From an uncultured cyanobacterium (GTDB lineage: Bacteria > Cyanobacteriota > Cyanobacteriia > PCC-6307 > Cyanobiaceae): a stretch of DNA of 64,000 nt. The translations under genes and the position numbers were made by a program. The DNA lies in the NCBI GenBank assembly GCA_903856805.1, contig CAIOCZ010000090.1, forward strand, positions 1-64,000, in the 5' to 3' direction. Positions 26,324-36,419 of the stretch are shown here, piece after piece (the stretch's first letter is position 1; each line of letters starts with the position of its first letter). The notes below the pieces were generated by a model, which ran no database searches, was not told the DNA's origin, and worked only from the letters and a program-made list of their open reading frames with translations.

Positions 26324-28132
26324 TCAGCGTTTTGCTGGCTTCTTCATCGCCAACTTACGCAAGCGAATCGATTCCGGGGTCACCTCCAGCATTTCATCGG
26401 GGCCGATGTATTCCAGAGCCCGTTCTAGGGTCATTTGCATGGGGGCCTGTAGCGTGTCGAGTTCTTCTGCGCCAGCTGAGCGCATGTTGGTGAGTTGCTT
26501 GGCCTTGCAGATGTTGAGCTCCAGATCTTGGGGACGAGTATTTTCGCCCACAATCATACCCTTATAGACTTTAGTTCCAGGAGTGATAAAGAATTGACCA
26601 CGATCTTCAGCATTCTTAAGGGCGTAGAATGTCGCCGTTCCCTCTTCGAACGCAATCAGAACTCCATTGCGACGGGTTTCAAAATCACCTTGCATGGTGC
26701 GGTAATCAAGGAAGGAATGGCTCATGATTCCTTCGCCACGGGTGGCTCGGATGAATTCACCCCTAAATCCGATAAGACCGCGGGCCGGAACCACAAATTC
26801 TAGCTGGGTACGACCATCATTACTATTTTCCATATTTTGCATCTCGCCTTTTCTGATGCCAAGTTTCTCGATGCATGCTCCCACTGCTTCTTCGGGCACA
26901 TCCATGACCAGAGTTTCAAAGGGCTCATGGGGTGTGCCATCGATTGTGCGGAAGATCACCTGGGGCTGACTCACTTGAAATTCGAAGCCCTCGCGGCGCA
27001 TGGTTTCGATGAGAATTCCCAGGTGCAACTCACCCCTACCACTGACGGACCATCGATCCGGTGAATCGGTGTCCTCAACTCTTAGGGCAACGTTGGTGAG
27101 GAGTTCCTTTTGCAATCGATCACGAATCTGTCGGCTGGTGACGAACTTGCCCTCTTTGCCAGCAAAAGGTGAATCGTTAACAACAAATGTCATCTGTAAG
27201 GTTGGCTCATCAACCTTGATCAGAGGCAGGGCCTCGGGATTTTCGGGACAAGCAATCGTTTCACCGATATTGACCTCATCAAACCCTGCGACTGCGACGA
27301 GGTCCCCAGCGCTGGCCTCTTGAATCTCGATTCTCTGAAGTCCTTGGAAGCCCAGCAGCTTTGAAATACGACCGCGTTTAATACTGCCATCATCGCGGAT
27401 CAGCGCCGCTGGCTGACCGGCTTTAATGCGTCCGTTGTGGATTCGGCCGATCATGATTCGTCCAAGAAAGTCACTATAATCAAGCGTAGTGACTTGAAGT
27501 TGGAGGGGTTTTTCCGGATCACCAACCGGGGGTGGAACGTGGCGAAGTATGGCGTCAAACAAAGGCTTCATATTATCGCTCTCCGTAGCCATATCAGGCT
27601 TGGCATAACCGCTCATCCCACTACCAAAAAGATAGGGAAAATCACACTGATCATCATCAGCTCCCAACTCCAGAAATAGGTCGAGGACCTTATCTACAGC
27701 TTGCTCTGGATCGACGCGTGCCCGATCAATTTTATTGACAAAGACAATGGGTCTCAATCCTTTTTCAAGTGCTTTTTTAAGTACAAATCGGGTCTGGGGC
27801 ATGGGCCCTTCGTTGGCGTCGACAATTAGGAGACAGCCATCCACCATTCCTAGGACCCGTTCGACTTCTCCTCCAAAGTCAGCGTGGCCAGGGGTATCGA
27901 CGATATTAATGCGAATACCGTTGTAATCAACGGCGGTGTTTTTGGAGAGGATTGTGATGCCACGCTCCCGCTCTAAATCGTTAGAGTCAAGGATGCAGGT
28001 GGGAACCGCCTCCCCCTCCCGAAAGATCCCAGACTGGTTGAGCAGTGCGTCCACAAGCGTGGTCTTGCCGTGGTCGACGTGAGCAATGATCGCAATATTG
28101 CGAATCTTGGCGCCTTTGGCTTCGCCGCTCAT
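26324..28132 (-). CDS. typA: Ribosome-associated translational GTPase TypA/BipA
   Basis: A 602-residue elongation-factor-like GTPase involved in ribosome assembly and stress adaptation. G1 is AHVDHGKTT, switch [19 protein letters not shown], and G4 NKIDR; the C-terminal BipA-specific part includes [21 protein letters not shown] at 28132 has AGGAC upstream and matches the family start; a TTG six codons earlier is less likely. It heads the minus-strand run leading to lptA. Confidence 0.98.
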   Translation of the reverse strand: MSGEAKGAKIRNIAIIAHVDHGKTTLVDALLNQSGIFREGEAVPTCILDSNDLERERGITILSKNTAVDYNGIRINIVDTPGHADFGGEVERVLGMVDGCLLIVDANEGPMPQTRFVLKKALEKGLRPIVFVNKIDRARVDPEQAVDKVLDLFLELGADDDQCDFPYLFGSGMSGYAKPDMATESDNMKPLFDAILRHVPPPVGDPEKPLQLQVTTLDYSDFLGRIMIGRIHNGRIKAGQPAALIRDDGSIKRGRISKLLGFQGLQRIEIQEASAGDLVAVAGFDEVNIGETIACPENPEALPLIKVDEPTLQMTFVVNDSPFAGKEGKFVTSRQIRDRLQKELLTNVALRVEDTDSPDRWSVSGRGELHLGILIETMRREGFEFQVSQPQVIFRTIDGTPHEPFETLVMDVPEEAVGACIEKLGIRKGEMQNMENSNDGRTQLEFVVPARGLIGFRGEFIRATRGEGIMSHSFLDYRTMQGDFETRRNGVLIAFEEGTATFYALKNAEDRGQFFITPGTKVYKGMIVGENTRPQDLELNICKAKQLTNMRSAGAEELDTLQAPMQMTLERALEYIGPDEMLEVTPESIRLRKLAMKKPAKR

Positions 28133-28544
28133 GGAGCTGGTGTCCTGCAATGAAGGTGGATCGCTTGGCCGATCGTGAAGGGCCCTGCTCTAGGACCAGT
28201 CTGGATGACAGACACTCTGACGACGAAAATCTCTGCCCCAGGAAGGGGGAGTTTCGTCGGGCTCAGTTGCCAGCCGAAGCCGGCTAAGTCGGCGGGATGG
28301 GGCCGATGGGTCGTCTGTCATGGCTTTCCGCATGGTTGAGGCCCCCAACGGAAACCCTGGAATGGGTTCGCGTTCTCCCAAAAAAACCAAGCTGTTGCCC
28401 GGGATCATCAGGACCGGCGCGTTGACCGCGCACAGAGGGGTAACGGGGGACGGAACCAGGTCGGGACTAGTGGCCCGAAATGAAACCGGCGAAAAGCAAT
28501 GATCTGCTGAAGCGATTCTTCATCCTATCCCAGTAGGGTCCCGC
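28133..28544. other. Intergenic stretch upstream of typA
   Basis: About 410 bases without a confident gene. A 72-codon minus-strand frame (28190-28408) has an in-frame ATG at 28321 giving a 43-residue basic peptide (MTDDPSAPSRRLSRLRLATE), which might be real, but no family is recognised. The typA promoter should lie here; no clear boxes were found. Confidence 0.4.
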
Positions 28545-29237
28545 TTAACCGGCATCCAGACGCTGAGCTGGTTCAAACAGCTTCAAGGCATCGGTCGAGC
28601 CTTCGAAGCGCCAATGCCAAGGTTCGTAGCTCACCCCCTGGCGATTGCCCGGGGGGAAGGAGAGGACAAAGTGATATCGCGCTGCATTGGCCTCCAGCCA
28701 CTGGAAAGCGGCGGTTTGATCGAAGCTTGGCGAGAGGTTGGTCTGGGGAGCCCGGCCATCCCCCACGTCGATGGCAAACCCAGTGCTGTGCTCGGAAAAC
28801 CCTGGCGGAGCGCTGACCCTGGCCCGGTCCTTAGAGGTTTGATTCCTCGCTGCCATGACGTCGAAAAACAAACGGCGTTGAAGACTGACCGGACGGAACG
28901 CGCTCAGAACCACGAGATCGATGCCGTCAGCCGCAGCGGCGTGCTGCAGACGCTCCAAGGCACTCGCCGCCTCGGGCCTTAACCGCACTCCTGGAGCTAG
29001 ATTCACCAAATTCGAGGATTCAGCCTCCGGGTAAGGGAAATGGCCTAACAGGCGTCCATCGGCATCTAGTCGCTCATTGAGGCCCTCCACTGGAGGGGGC
29101 AGGATCAACTGACGCAACGGTCCCAAAATCAGAAGGGCAACTCCCAGACTGGCCAGGGCTGTGCCACCCACAAAACGGGTGAGGCGATAGGCCAGAGACC
29201 TGCGGGGAACGCCTGGGCGCAGGGTTCGCCGGGCCAT
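28545..29237 (-). CDS. D-alanyl-D-alanine carboxypeptidase-like (VanY/M15B) protein
   Basis: A 230-residue membrane-anchored peptidase with an N-terminal hydrophobic segment (about 22-45) followed by an M15B domain. Zinc-site motifs are SAFRP, SEHSTGFAIDVGD (His and Asp ligands) and EPWHWRFEG (catalytic Glu and His ligand). It should trim terminal D-Ala from peptidoglycan stems in the periplasm. ATG at 29237 is preferred to a GTG 33 bases upstream, which would run toward the divergent chlP. A VanX-like dipeptidase is encoded 7 kb away. Confidence 0.9.
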   Translation of the reverse strand: MARRTLRPGVPRRSLAYRLTRFVGGTALASLGVALLILGPLRQLILPPPVEGLNERLDADGRLLGHFPYPEAESSNLVNLAPGVRLRPEAASALERLQHAAAADGIDLVVLSAFRPVSLQRRLFFDVMAARNQTSKDRARVSAPPGFSEHSTGFAIDVGDGRAPQTNLSPSFDQTAAFQWLEANAARYHFVLSFPPGNRQGVSYEPWHWRFEGSTDALKLFEPAQRLDAG

Positions 29238-29386
29238 AGGGATGTCTTGGCCGATCGCACGGGGCGCCACGCCACCACATCCAAAGGTGAGCTGATGTTA
29301 GGTCCAAACCGATGACAAGCCGACAGCACCACGTCTTCCAGTGTTAGCTTCAAAGTGGATATCCCTTTGCTGGAGCAGGTTTCAAG

Positions 29387-30757
29387 ATGTTGCGAGTGGC
29401 GGTGGTGGGTGGCGGGCCCAGCGGATCCTGTGCCGCGGAAGTTCTCGCCAAGGCAGGCATCCAAACCTGGCTGTTCGAACGGAAGCTGGATAATGCCAAG
29501 CCCTGCGGGGGGGCCATCCCTCTTTGCATGGTCAATGAGTTTGATCTCCCCGAATCCATCATTGACCGCAAAGTTAGAAATATGAAGATGATTTCCCCCT
29601 CGAATCGGGAGGTGGATATACATTTGCCAAATCCGAATGAATATATTGGCATGTGTCGACGCGAGGTTATGGATGCCTATCTGCGAAATCGCGCCGCAGA
29701 TCTTGGCACTAATTTGATCAATGGACTTGTGCAAAGCATCGATACCGGAGTTAATCGCCAAGGACCCTACACAATTCATTACGCTGACTACGCCAGCGGT
29801 GGTCCGACGGGTGACCTTAAAACCTTGGAGGTCGACTTAATTGTAGGCGCAGATGGTGCCAACAGTCGTGTCGCCAAGGCCATGGATGCTGGTGATTACA
29901 ACGTAGCGATTGCCTTTCAAGAGCGCATTCGCTTGCCTCAAGAAGAAATGGCTTACTACGAAGATCTGGCTGAGATGTATGTAGGAACGGATGTTTCTCC
30001 CGATTTCTATGCCTGGGTTTTCCCCAAATACGACCATGTAGCTGTGGGCACCGGCACAATGCAACAAAATCAATCCCTCATCAAGGGCCTGCAAAAGGGT
30101 ATCCGCCTACGGGCCAGCAACCGCTTGCTGCAAGGTGAGGTGATCAAGGTAGAAGCCCACCCCATTCCCGAACATCCCCGTCCCAGGCGGGTTGTCGGCC
30201 GAATGGCCCTGGTTGGGGATGCGGCTGGTTACGTCACCAAAAGCTCTGGCGAAGGTATCTATTTCGCCGCCAAGAGTGGTCGGATGTGCGCAGAGCAAAT
30301 TGTGGCCGCGAGTGCCAACGGAACCCGCATCCCTACGGAAAAAGACCTCAAGGTCTACATCAAAAAGTGGGACAAAAAATACGGGGCAACCTATAAAGTT
30401 CTCGAGTTGCTGCAAAATGTTTTTTATCGCAACGATGCCGCTCGTGAAGCATTTGTAGAGATGTGCGATGACAAGGACGTTCAAAAATTGACTTTTGATA
30501 GTTATCTCTACAAGAGGGTTGTGGCCATGAACCCATGGCAGCAGCTCAAGCTCACCCTTCTCACCCTGGGCTCTGTCCTCCGCGGACAGGCACTTGCGCC
30601 CTCTGGATACAAGCCCGTGGCCAGTGCTGTGCGTAGTGATGATGAAGTTGCTGCCCTGGCCGGGCTAAGAACCCCCGCCCCACGTTCCGCCCCATCCTCT
30701 TCTGTTCCCTCGACAGAATCCAGTAAGGAAAGGGAGCCGATGCTGGCCCGTCCCTAG
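29387..30757 (+). CDS. chlP: Geranylgeranyl diphosphate/chlorophyllide reductase
   Basis: A 456-residue FAD-dependent reductase saturating the geranylgeranyl chain to phytyl for chlorophyll a and tocopherol. The FAD-binding start RVAVVGGGPSGSCAAEVLA, the DLIVGADGANSRVAKAM motif and VGDAAGYVTKSSGEGIYFA are diagnostic. A low-complexity tail rich in Ala, Pro and Ser (from about 420) is probably disordered. GGAGCAGG precedes the ATG. The adjacent VanY-like gene is divergent. Confidence 0.97.
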   Translation: MLRVAVVGGGPSGSCAAEVLAKAGIQTWLFERKLDNAKPCGGAIPLCMVNEFDLPESIIDRKVRNMKMISPSNREVDIHLPNPNEYIGMCRREVMDAYLRNRAADLGTNLINGLVQSIDTGVNRQGPYTIHYADYASGGPTGDLKTLEVDLIVGADGANSRVAKAMDAGDYNVAIAFQERIRLPQEEMAYYEDLAEMYVGTDVSPDFYAWVFPKYDHVAVGTGTMQQNQSLIKGLQKGIRLRASNRLLQGEVIKVEAHPIPEHPRPRRVVGRMALVGDAAGYVTKSSGEGIYFAAKSGRMCAEQIVAASANGTRIPTEKDLKVYIKKWDKKYGATYKVLELLQNVFYRNDAAREAFVEMCDDKDVQKLTFDSYLYKRVVAMNPWQQLKLTLLTLGSVLRGQALAPSGYKPVASAVRSDDEVAALAGLRTPAPRSAPSSSVPSTESSKEREPMLARP

Positions 30758-30843
30758 TTCTGCGGGGATCCCCCCATCCCAATTGGGTTGGCCTGGGGGG
30801 TGACCATCCTTAATCTAAGAAACTCATCATTCTGCGCAGGACG

Positions 30844-31563
30844 ATGGCCAGGGATCGCGACATGCAGCCGTGGGCCCAACAATTGGTGCAACGCCTTCTT
30901 TCTTGGGGTCTTGAGGGAGCCCCCCTCCCTATCCCCTGGCCCGGAGGGATCTCCCCCCTCCGCATTAAGTCGGCGCGGGAGCTGGCCGCCGAGTATCAAA
31001 GGGACCTCAAAGGTCGTGGTTTAGATGCGATCGTTTCAGCCTTCATCGAAGATCAAGCCCGTTGGAATGCCGGTACCGGTTTTGTTACTGGACTCGGTGG
31101 TTTCGCCTTCCTGCCGATCCAACTGCCTGCAGCCGTGACGGCTACCTGGGTCATCCAGACCCGCATGGTGGCAACAATCGCCATTCTCAATGGATTTGAT
31201 CTGGATCACGAAGCCGTACAAACCCAGATCCTTCTGACGTTGATTGGAGATGAGGCCGGGGAAGTTCTTAAACAAATCGGGGTGAAGTTTGGCCAGCATA
31301 TGGCACAAGCTCAGCTACGGCGCCTTCCGACTACTGCCTTGACGGCGATTAATCAGGCGGTGGGCTTCAGGCTGATCAGCCGTTTTGGATCAGGAGGCGT
31401 TGTCCGTCTGCACAAGGCTATCCCCTTGCTCGGCGGGGTTATTGGCGGTGGAGTTGACTACCTCATGACCCGTCAACTTGGCCAATTTGCCGCCATTGAA
31501 TTGGGACGGCGCTCCCCTGATCGCTCGCGCGAGGAAGTGATTGATATCGAGGTTGTCGATTGA
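30844..31563 (+). CDS. EcsC family protein
   Basis: A 239-residue protein with the EcsC-type pattern: ARWNAGTGFVTGLGGFAFLPIQLPAAVTATWVIQ, then DEAGEVLKQIG and a hydrophobic, glycine-rich C-terminal stretch (AIPLLGGVIGGGVDYLMTRQLG). The family is membrane-associated and its role is not known in cyanobacteria. AGGA before the ATG supports the start; M7 is an alternative. It ends one base before the convergent glyS stop. Confidence 0.82.
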   Translation: MARDRDMQPWAQQLVQRLLSWGLEGAPLPIPWPGGISPLRIKSARELAAEYQRDLKGRGLDAIVSAFIEDQARWNAGTGFVTGLGGFAFLPIQLPAAVTATWVIQTRMVATIAILNGFDLDHEAVQTQILLTLIGDEAGEVLKQIGVKFGQHMAQAQLRRLPTTALTAINQAVGFRLISRFGSGGVVRLHKAIPLLGGVIGGGVDYLMTRQLGQFAAIELGRRSPDRSREEVIDIEVVD

Positions 31564-33729
31564 TCAGCTGCTCAAACGGCTGAAGTCGGCGAGGACACTG
31601 GCTTGGTTCCGTAAGACCGCCAAAAGTTGGAGTCGATTGGTTCGAACCGCTGGATCGTCGGCCATCACCATCACGCTTTGATCGCCGTCAAAAAAGGCCG
31701 CCAAGGTGGGTGCACTGGCGGCCAAGGCACTGGCCAAGGCGCCATAGCGGTCGCTCCCCTTGCCTGCAGCGAGGGGTTCCATTCGCATCAAAACCTCCAG
31801 CATGGCCTGCTCACTGGGCGATGTGAACAGGGCTGCATCCACCAGGGCGGCGGGACTCACCATTCCAGGATCTACCCTTGCTTTTTCCGCCAGTCGGGCT
31901 GCGCGAATCACGACGGCCTGGACCGCTGCCAGATCCCCAGATCTGCGCAAAGTCACCAGTAGTTCGGCGCGTTGGCGAGCATCGTCCGGATCCCGCAACA
32001 GGCGATCGAGCGGCGTGGAGACACCCGCCACCGCCTCGACCACATCGAAGTCGATCCCATCCTCTTCCAACAGGCTTACTAGCCGTTGGCGCAGGAACTC
32101 GGCCAACTCCTCAGCCAGGGATGTCGGCTCTAGCGCGTAAGCCGGGAACTGTTCCGCCCAATGGGCACAGCTGCGCTGCAGGAGCGCCAGCAGATCAAGG
32201 GTCCAGCCACGGCTCCAGAGAATCTGCAGCACCCCATTGCCGGCGCGGCGCAGGGCATACGGATCGGAGGAGCCTGTTGGGCGTTCGCCCTTGGCAAAGA
32301 TGCTGAGTAGCAGCTCCAACCGTTCCGCCATCGCCACCATGGCTCCCGGTGCTGAATCTGGCAGGGCATCACCAGCACCCCGAGGCCGGTAGTGCTCCTG
32401 GACGGCCAGGGCCACGGCGCGGGGTTCCCCCTCCGCCAGCAGGTATTTGCCCCCAATCACCCCTTGGAGTTCAGGAAATTCCCCCACCATCTGGCTCACC
32501 AGATCATGTTTGCAAAGGTGGGCGGCTCGTCGGGTGTGATCCGCACTCGGAGCGTCCATGGGCAGGGCCTCCAACAACACATCGGTGAGCCATTCCAGGC
32601 GCTCGACGCGATCCAACAGGCTGCCCAACCCCTCCGCGAAGGTGACTCGGGCGAGCTGGGAGCGTCGATCAATGCTGGCGATCCTGCGATCGGTTCGGAT
32701 GAAGAATTCAGCATCCGCCAGGCGGGCTTTCAGCACCCGTTCGTTGCCACGGCGAACGGTCGCGAGGGAGGCCGGTAAGCCATTGCCCACGCAGAGAAAC
32801 CTGGGCAGCAGACAGCCCCTGGCCTCAAGGGCTAGGGGATCGATGGCCCCATCCCGGCGATAGAGCGGCACGTAGCGCTGGTGGGAACGCATCACGGTGC
32901 TAAGGACTTCTGCGGGCAAGTTCAGATAGCCCGGCTCGATCTGTCCCTCCAACACCAAGGGGGCTTCCACCAGATCGGTGAGTTCGTCAAACAATTGCTC
33001 GGGTATGTCGGCCCGGGCATCGAGGGCGGCCGCTCGGCTTTCAATGGCGGTCCGAATCACTTCTGCACGATTCTGTCGGTTCACCTCGACCCCGGCAGCG
33101 GCCAGTTCCTTGGCATAGCTTTCGGCCGAGCTGATCGTCAGCTCTTGGCGATGGAGTCGATGACCACGGCTGCGGCGGCCAGCCGTTAATGGTGGATCAC
33201 TGCCTTCAAGCTGCACTGGGATCAGTTCGTGATCCAGTAGGGCCACAAGCCAACGCACGGGACGGGAAAAGCGCAGCTCGCCGTTTCCCCATCGCATCAA
33301 CCGTCGTCCCTGGAGCGCCGCGATCCAGGCCGGGATCAGATCTAGGAGCAGCGCAGTGGTGGCCCGTCCCTGCTCTCGACAGCGGGCAAACACAAAGGGA
33401 CCCTTGGCGGTCTCACGGACCTCCAGCGTTTCGACAGCCACGCCACATCGGCGCGCAAAACCCACGGCAGCCTCAGTCGGTTGACCATCGCGGAAGGCCT
33501 GCGCCCCTGGCGGTCCCTTGCGTTCCTCCTCAAGGTCGCTCTGGGAAACTGCCAGCCCATCCACCCGCACGATCAGCCGGCGGGGGGTGCTGCTGGTGTG
33601 GATGTCCCCATGGGAAAGCCGCTGGGTGTCCAGATCCTTACGCACCTGGTGCTCCAGTTGAGGCAGGGCCAGTCGAGCGAAATCAGCCGGCAACTCTTCA
33701 GTGCCGATTTCCAGTAAAAAGGTCGCCAT
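31564..33729 (-). CDS. glyS: Glycyl-tRNA synthetase beta subunit
   Basis: A 721-residue beta chain of the bacterial alpha2beta2 glycyl-tRNA synthetase; it binds tRNA-Gly while the alpha chain (glyQ, not in the window) activates glycine. The start ATFLLEIGTEELPADFARLAL and the stretch RSHQRYVPLY are diagnostic; HD-like and anticodon-binding domains make up the rest. The longer frame to 33912 is rejected because the family start is at 33729. It is divergent from sir with about 125 bases between. Confidence 0.97.
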   Translation of the reverse strand: MATFLLEIGTEELPADFARLALPQLEHQVRKDLDTQRLSHGDIHTSSTPRRLIVRVDGLAVSQSDLEEERKGPPGAQAFRDGQPTEAAVGFARRCGVAVETLEVRETAKGPFVFARCREQGRATTALLLDLIPAWIAALQGRRLMRWGNGELRFSRPVRWLVALLDHELIPVQLEGSDPPLTAGRRSRGHRLHRQELTISSAESYAKELAAAGVEVNRQNRAEVIRTAIESRAAALDARADIPEQLFDELTDLVEAPLVLEGQIEPGYLNLPAEVLSTVMRSHQRYVPLYRRDGAIDPLALEARGCLLPRFLCVGNGLPASLATVRRGNERVLKARLADAEFFIRTDRRIASIDRRSQLARVTFAEGLGSLLDRVERLEWLTDVLLEALPMDAPSADHTRRAAHLCKHDLVSQMVGEFPELQGVIGGKYLLAEGEPRAVALAVQEHYRPRGAGDALPDSAPGAMVAMAERLELLLSIFAKGERPTGSSDPYALRRAGNGVLQILWSRGWTLDLLALLQRSCAHWAEQFPAYALEPTSLAEELAEFLRQRLVSLLEEDGIDFDVVEAVAGVSTPLDRLLRDPDDARQRAELLVTLRRSGDLAAVQAVVIRAARLAEKARVDPGMVSPAALVDAALFTSPSEQAMLEVLMRMEPLAAGKGSDRYGALASALAASAPTLAAFFDGDQSVMVMADDPAVRTNRLQLLAVLRNQASVLADFSRLSS

Positions 33730-33855
33730 TGGAGGTCGGCTGCTCTTCTGGACTGTATTGAACCCCCAGCCCCCATCCTCTCCCAGCTGCCGCTTCGATG
33801 ACCCCGCGGTCAGACCGTTCGCTAGTTTCGATGCATCCCCAGCACCTGCGTCCTG

Positions 33856-35691
33856 ATGGCACCGACGGCCCCGACGCCAACGCCGCCGGTGGCCGACGGC
33901 AGTCAGCGTCACCCAACCCCGGATCCTCAGCAGGGTGAGGCCCTAGTCGGTCGCACCAAGTTTGAAACCCTGAAGGCCGAAAGCGGTCATCTGCGCGAGC
34001 CCCTCGCGACGGAACTGCTCAATGACAGCCCCCGCTTCACTGAAGGGGCTGTTCAGATTCTGAAGTTTCACGGCAGTTATCAGCAGGACAACCGCGACAA
34101 TCGCCGCAAGGGTGAGGACAAGGACTGGCAGATGATGCTGCGGCTGCGCAGTCCGGCTGGTCGTATTCCAGCCGCCCTCTATCTGGCGATGGATGATTTG
34201 GCCGATCGCTTGGGGAACGGCAGCCTAAGGGTCACCACCCGACAGGCCTTCCAGATGCATGGCATCGCCAAGGCTGATCTCCGTGAGGTGATCGGCACGA
34301 TTGTGCGATCCATGGGCTCCACCCTGGCCGCCTGCGGAGACATCAATCGCAACGTGATGGCGCCGGCCGCACCCTTTGAGTCGGGGGGCTACCCCGCAGC
34401 TCGCCACTTGGCTGATGCCATCGCCGACCTGCTCACCGCTCAGGCCGCCGAAGGTTCTTACCTCGATCTCTGGGTCGATGGCGATCTCTCCTATCGGATC
34501 AAACCGAAGGCCTCGGTCCGCAGGGCCCGTGAACGTCAGTTCCAAGGATTGATGTTCAGCGGCGATCAAGAGGAACCGCTTTATGGCTCCACCTATCTAC
34601 CCCGCAAATTCAAGGTTGCTGTCACCGTGCCAGGGGACAACTCGGTGGATCTGCTCACGCAGGACATCGGACTGGTGCTGTTCAGCGATCGGAATGGCCG
34701 CCCCTTGGGCTGCAATGTTTATGTGGGGGGTGGGATGGGACGCACCCATAACAAGGAAGAAACCTTTGCCCGCATCGCCGATCCCCTCGGCTACGTGGAC
34801 TACGCCCATGTGCTCGATCTGGTGCAGGCCATCGCGGCATTACAGCGCGACCATGGCGATCGGGAGCAGCGTCGCCACGCCCGCATGAAGTATCTGGTCC
34901 ACGACCGCGGTGTCGACTGGTTCCGAACCGAACTGGGTCGCTATTTTCCCCATCCGATCCAGCCCCTACGCCGGGAGCCGAAATCCGTGCTCACCGACTA
35001 CCTGGGCTGGTATCGGCAGGCCAATGGCCTGTGGTTTGTCGGACTTCCGTTGCTCTGTGGACGCCTGGAGGGCGACCGCAAGCGGGGCCTGCGCCAGCTT
35101 GTTGAGACTTACCAGTTGGAGGTGCGCCTCACCCCCAATCAGGATCTGCTGCTCTGCAATATCGGCACCAGCCAACGCAGTGGCTTGAAGGCGGCCTTGG
35201 CTGAGCTGGGCTTTGCCACCCCTGAAACGCCCCCGCCGCTGGCACGCCATGCCATCGCCTGCCCCGCCCTACCCACCTGTGGTCTGGCCGTCACGGAATC
35301 GGAGCGGATCCTGCCGGCGGTTCTGGACCGTCTCGACGCGTTGCTGGATCGCTTGGCCATCACCAAGCCCCTGCTGGTGCGCATGACCGGTTGCCCCAAT
35401 GGCTGCGCCAGGCCCTACATGGCCGAACTTGGACTGGTGGGCAGTGGCGTCGATCAGTATCAGCTCTGGCTAGGGGGCAGTCCCGGCCTCACCCGCTTGG
35501 CGGAGCCCTATTTGGAGCGCATGCCCCTGGAGGATCTTGAACGTACCCTTGAGCCCCTGCTTACCTGTTGGCGGGACGAAGGTAGCGCCCGCAGCAGCTT
35601 TGGCGACTTTATCGAGCGGCTCGGCGGCGAGCGGGTGCGCTCGTTGCTGAAACACCACCCAAGCAGCACTGCCGTCAAACGCTCGAACTGA
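33856..35691 (+). CDS. sir: Ferredoxin-dependent sulfite reductase
   Basis: A 611-residue siroheme/[4Fe-4S] enzyme reducing sulfite to sulfide for cysteine synthesis. The cofactor cysteines occur as ACPALPTC (about 469 and 475) and TGCPNGC (about 512 and 516); RVTTRQAFQMHG carries siroheme-binding arginines. Two related halves are visible, as in the family. The proline/threonine-rich first 25 residues are probably flexible. Ferredoxin nitrite reductase is related, but overall length and motifs fit sulfite reductase. Its end overlaps the convergent VanX-like gene by 17 bases. Confidence 0.94.
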   Translation: MAPTAPTPTPPVADGSQRHPTPDPQQGEALVGRTKFETLKAESGHLREPLATELLNDSPRFTEGAVQILKFHGSYQQDNRDNRRKGEDKDWQMMLRLRSPAGRIPAALYLAMDDLADRLGNGSLRVTTRQAFQMHGIAKADLREVIGTIVRSMGSTLAACGDINRNVMAPAAPFESGGYPAARHLADAIADLLTAQAAEGSYLDLWVDGDLSYRIKPKASVRRARERQFQGLMFSGDQEEPLYGSTYLPRKFKVAVTVPGDNSVDLLTQDIGLVLFSDRNGRPLGCNVYVGGGMGRTHNKEETFARIADPLGYVDYAHVLDLVQAIAALQRDHGDREQRRHARMKYLVHDRGVDWFRTELGRYFPHPIQPLRREPKSVLTDYLGWYRQANGLWFVGLPLLCGRLEGDRKRGLRQLVETYQLEVRLTPNQDLLLCNIGTSQRSGLKAALAELGFATPETPPPLARHAIACPALPTCGLAVTESERILPAVLDRLDALLDRLAITKPLLVRMTGCPNGCARPYMAELGLVGSGVDQYQLWLGGSPGLTRLAEPYLERMPLEDLERTLEPLLTCWRDEGSARSSFGDFIERLGGERVRSLLKHHPSSTAVKRSN

Positions 35692-36412
35692 CCAGACCCT
35701 CCTCAATCACCCGGCCGTAAACCGCTTGGGGCTGGTTCGATCTCCAGGCCCAGAGCTGGTCGCCGTGGCTGAAATGCCACCATTCATTTGGATGCTGGGC
35801 AAAGCCGGCACCGGTCATGGCCTCCGCAAGCTGCCGTCGCCGATGGTGCCAGGTCGCCACTTCGCCGTTCGGATCGGCTGTTGCGGCCCCTTCCCAGTGA
35901 TCGGGCTCTGACATCGGACCGATGGCGTCGATGGCACCGCCCATGGCCAGCGGGGCCCCATCCGGCCCGGCCAGGGTGAGATCGACGGCGGCTCCGGTGC
36001 TGTGGGGCGGGGGTGTGGACGGATCGTCACTCGGAGGTGCCCAGAAACGTCCCACGTCCTCCTCCACAGCTTGCCGTTCTGGACCCTGGTGCGCCGGATC
36101 GATTCCACGAGCCCGACACTCTTCAGCGATGGCGTGCCGCACCATGAAGCGCTGCACCGCCACCGGTCGCCAGGCATCGAAAATCGCCAGCCGCCAGCTG
36201 GGCTGGCTCCGTTGCAGGGTCGCCTGGGCTTCGAGTAGTCGCCCAATCACGCCGGAGCGCAACCGGAAGGGGCTGGCCTCGGCGCCGTAGGGAGCGCCGA
36301 GCTGGGCATAGGGATGGGGTTCCAGGCGAAGCAAGGCCAGGGGGAGATCCAGCAACGGCTCGTTGTTCTCCCAAATCGGGAGGCCATTCCAGGGGCGCAT
36401 GGCTGCAGACAT
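35675..36412 (-). CDS. D-alanyl-D-alanine dipeptidase-like (VanX/M15D) protein
   Basis: A 245-residue M15D peptidase. Substrate and zinc motifs are FDAWRPVAVQRF, PPHSTGAAVDLTL (His and Asp ligands) and HPNEWWHFSHGD (catalytic Glu and His ligand). Enzymes of this type split D-Ala-D-Ala, in peptidoglycan recycling or in vancomycin resistance; no vanH/vanA neighbours are present, so recycling is more likely. No signal peptide is seen, suggesting a cytoplasmic location. AGGA precedes the ATG, which lies just beyond the recG stop. Confidence 0.9.
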   Translation of the reverse strand: MSAAMRPWNGLPIWENNEPLLDLPLALLRLEPHPYAQLGAPYGAEASPFRLRSGVIGRLLEAQATLQRSQPSWRLAIFDAWRPVAVQRFMVRHAIAEECRARGIDPAHQGPERQAVEEDVGRFWAPPSDDPSTPPPHSTGAAVDLTLAGPDGAPLAMGGAIDAIGPMSEPDHWEGAATADPNGEVATWHHRRRQLAEAMTGAGFAQHPNEWWHFSHGDQLWAWRSNQPQAVYGRVIEEGLVSSSV

Positions 36413-36419
36413 GAAGTCC

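Noticed and set aside
28190-28408. A 72-codon minus-strand frame upstream of typA
   Set aside because: A shorter 43-residue version could be real, but there is no recognisable family or ribosome-binding site; left as an intergenic note.
30778-30787. CCCAATTGGG palindrome after chlP as a terminator
   Set aside because: The stem is short and no T-run follows.
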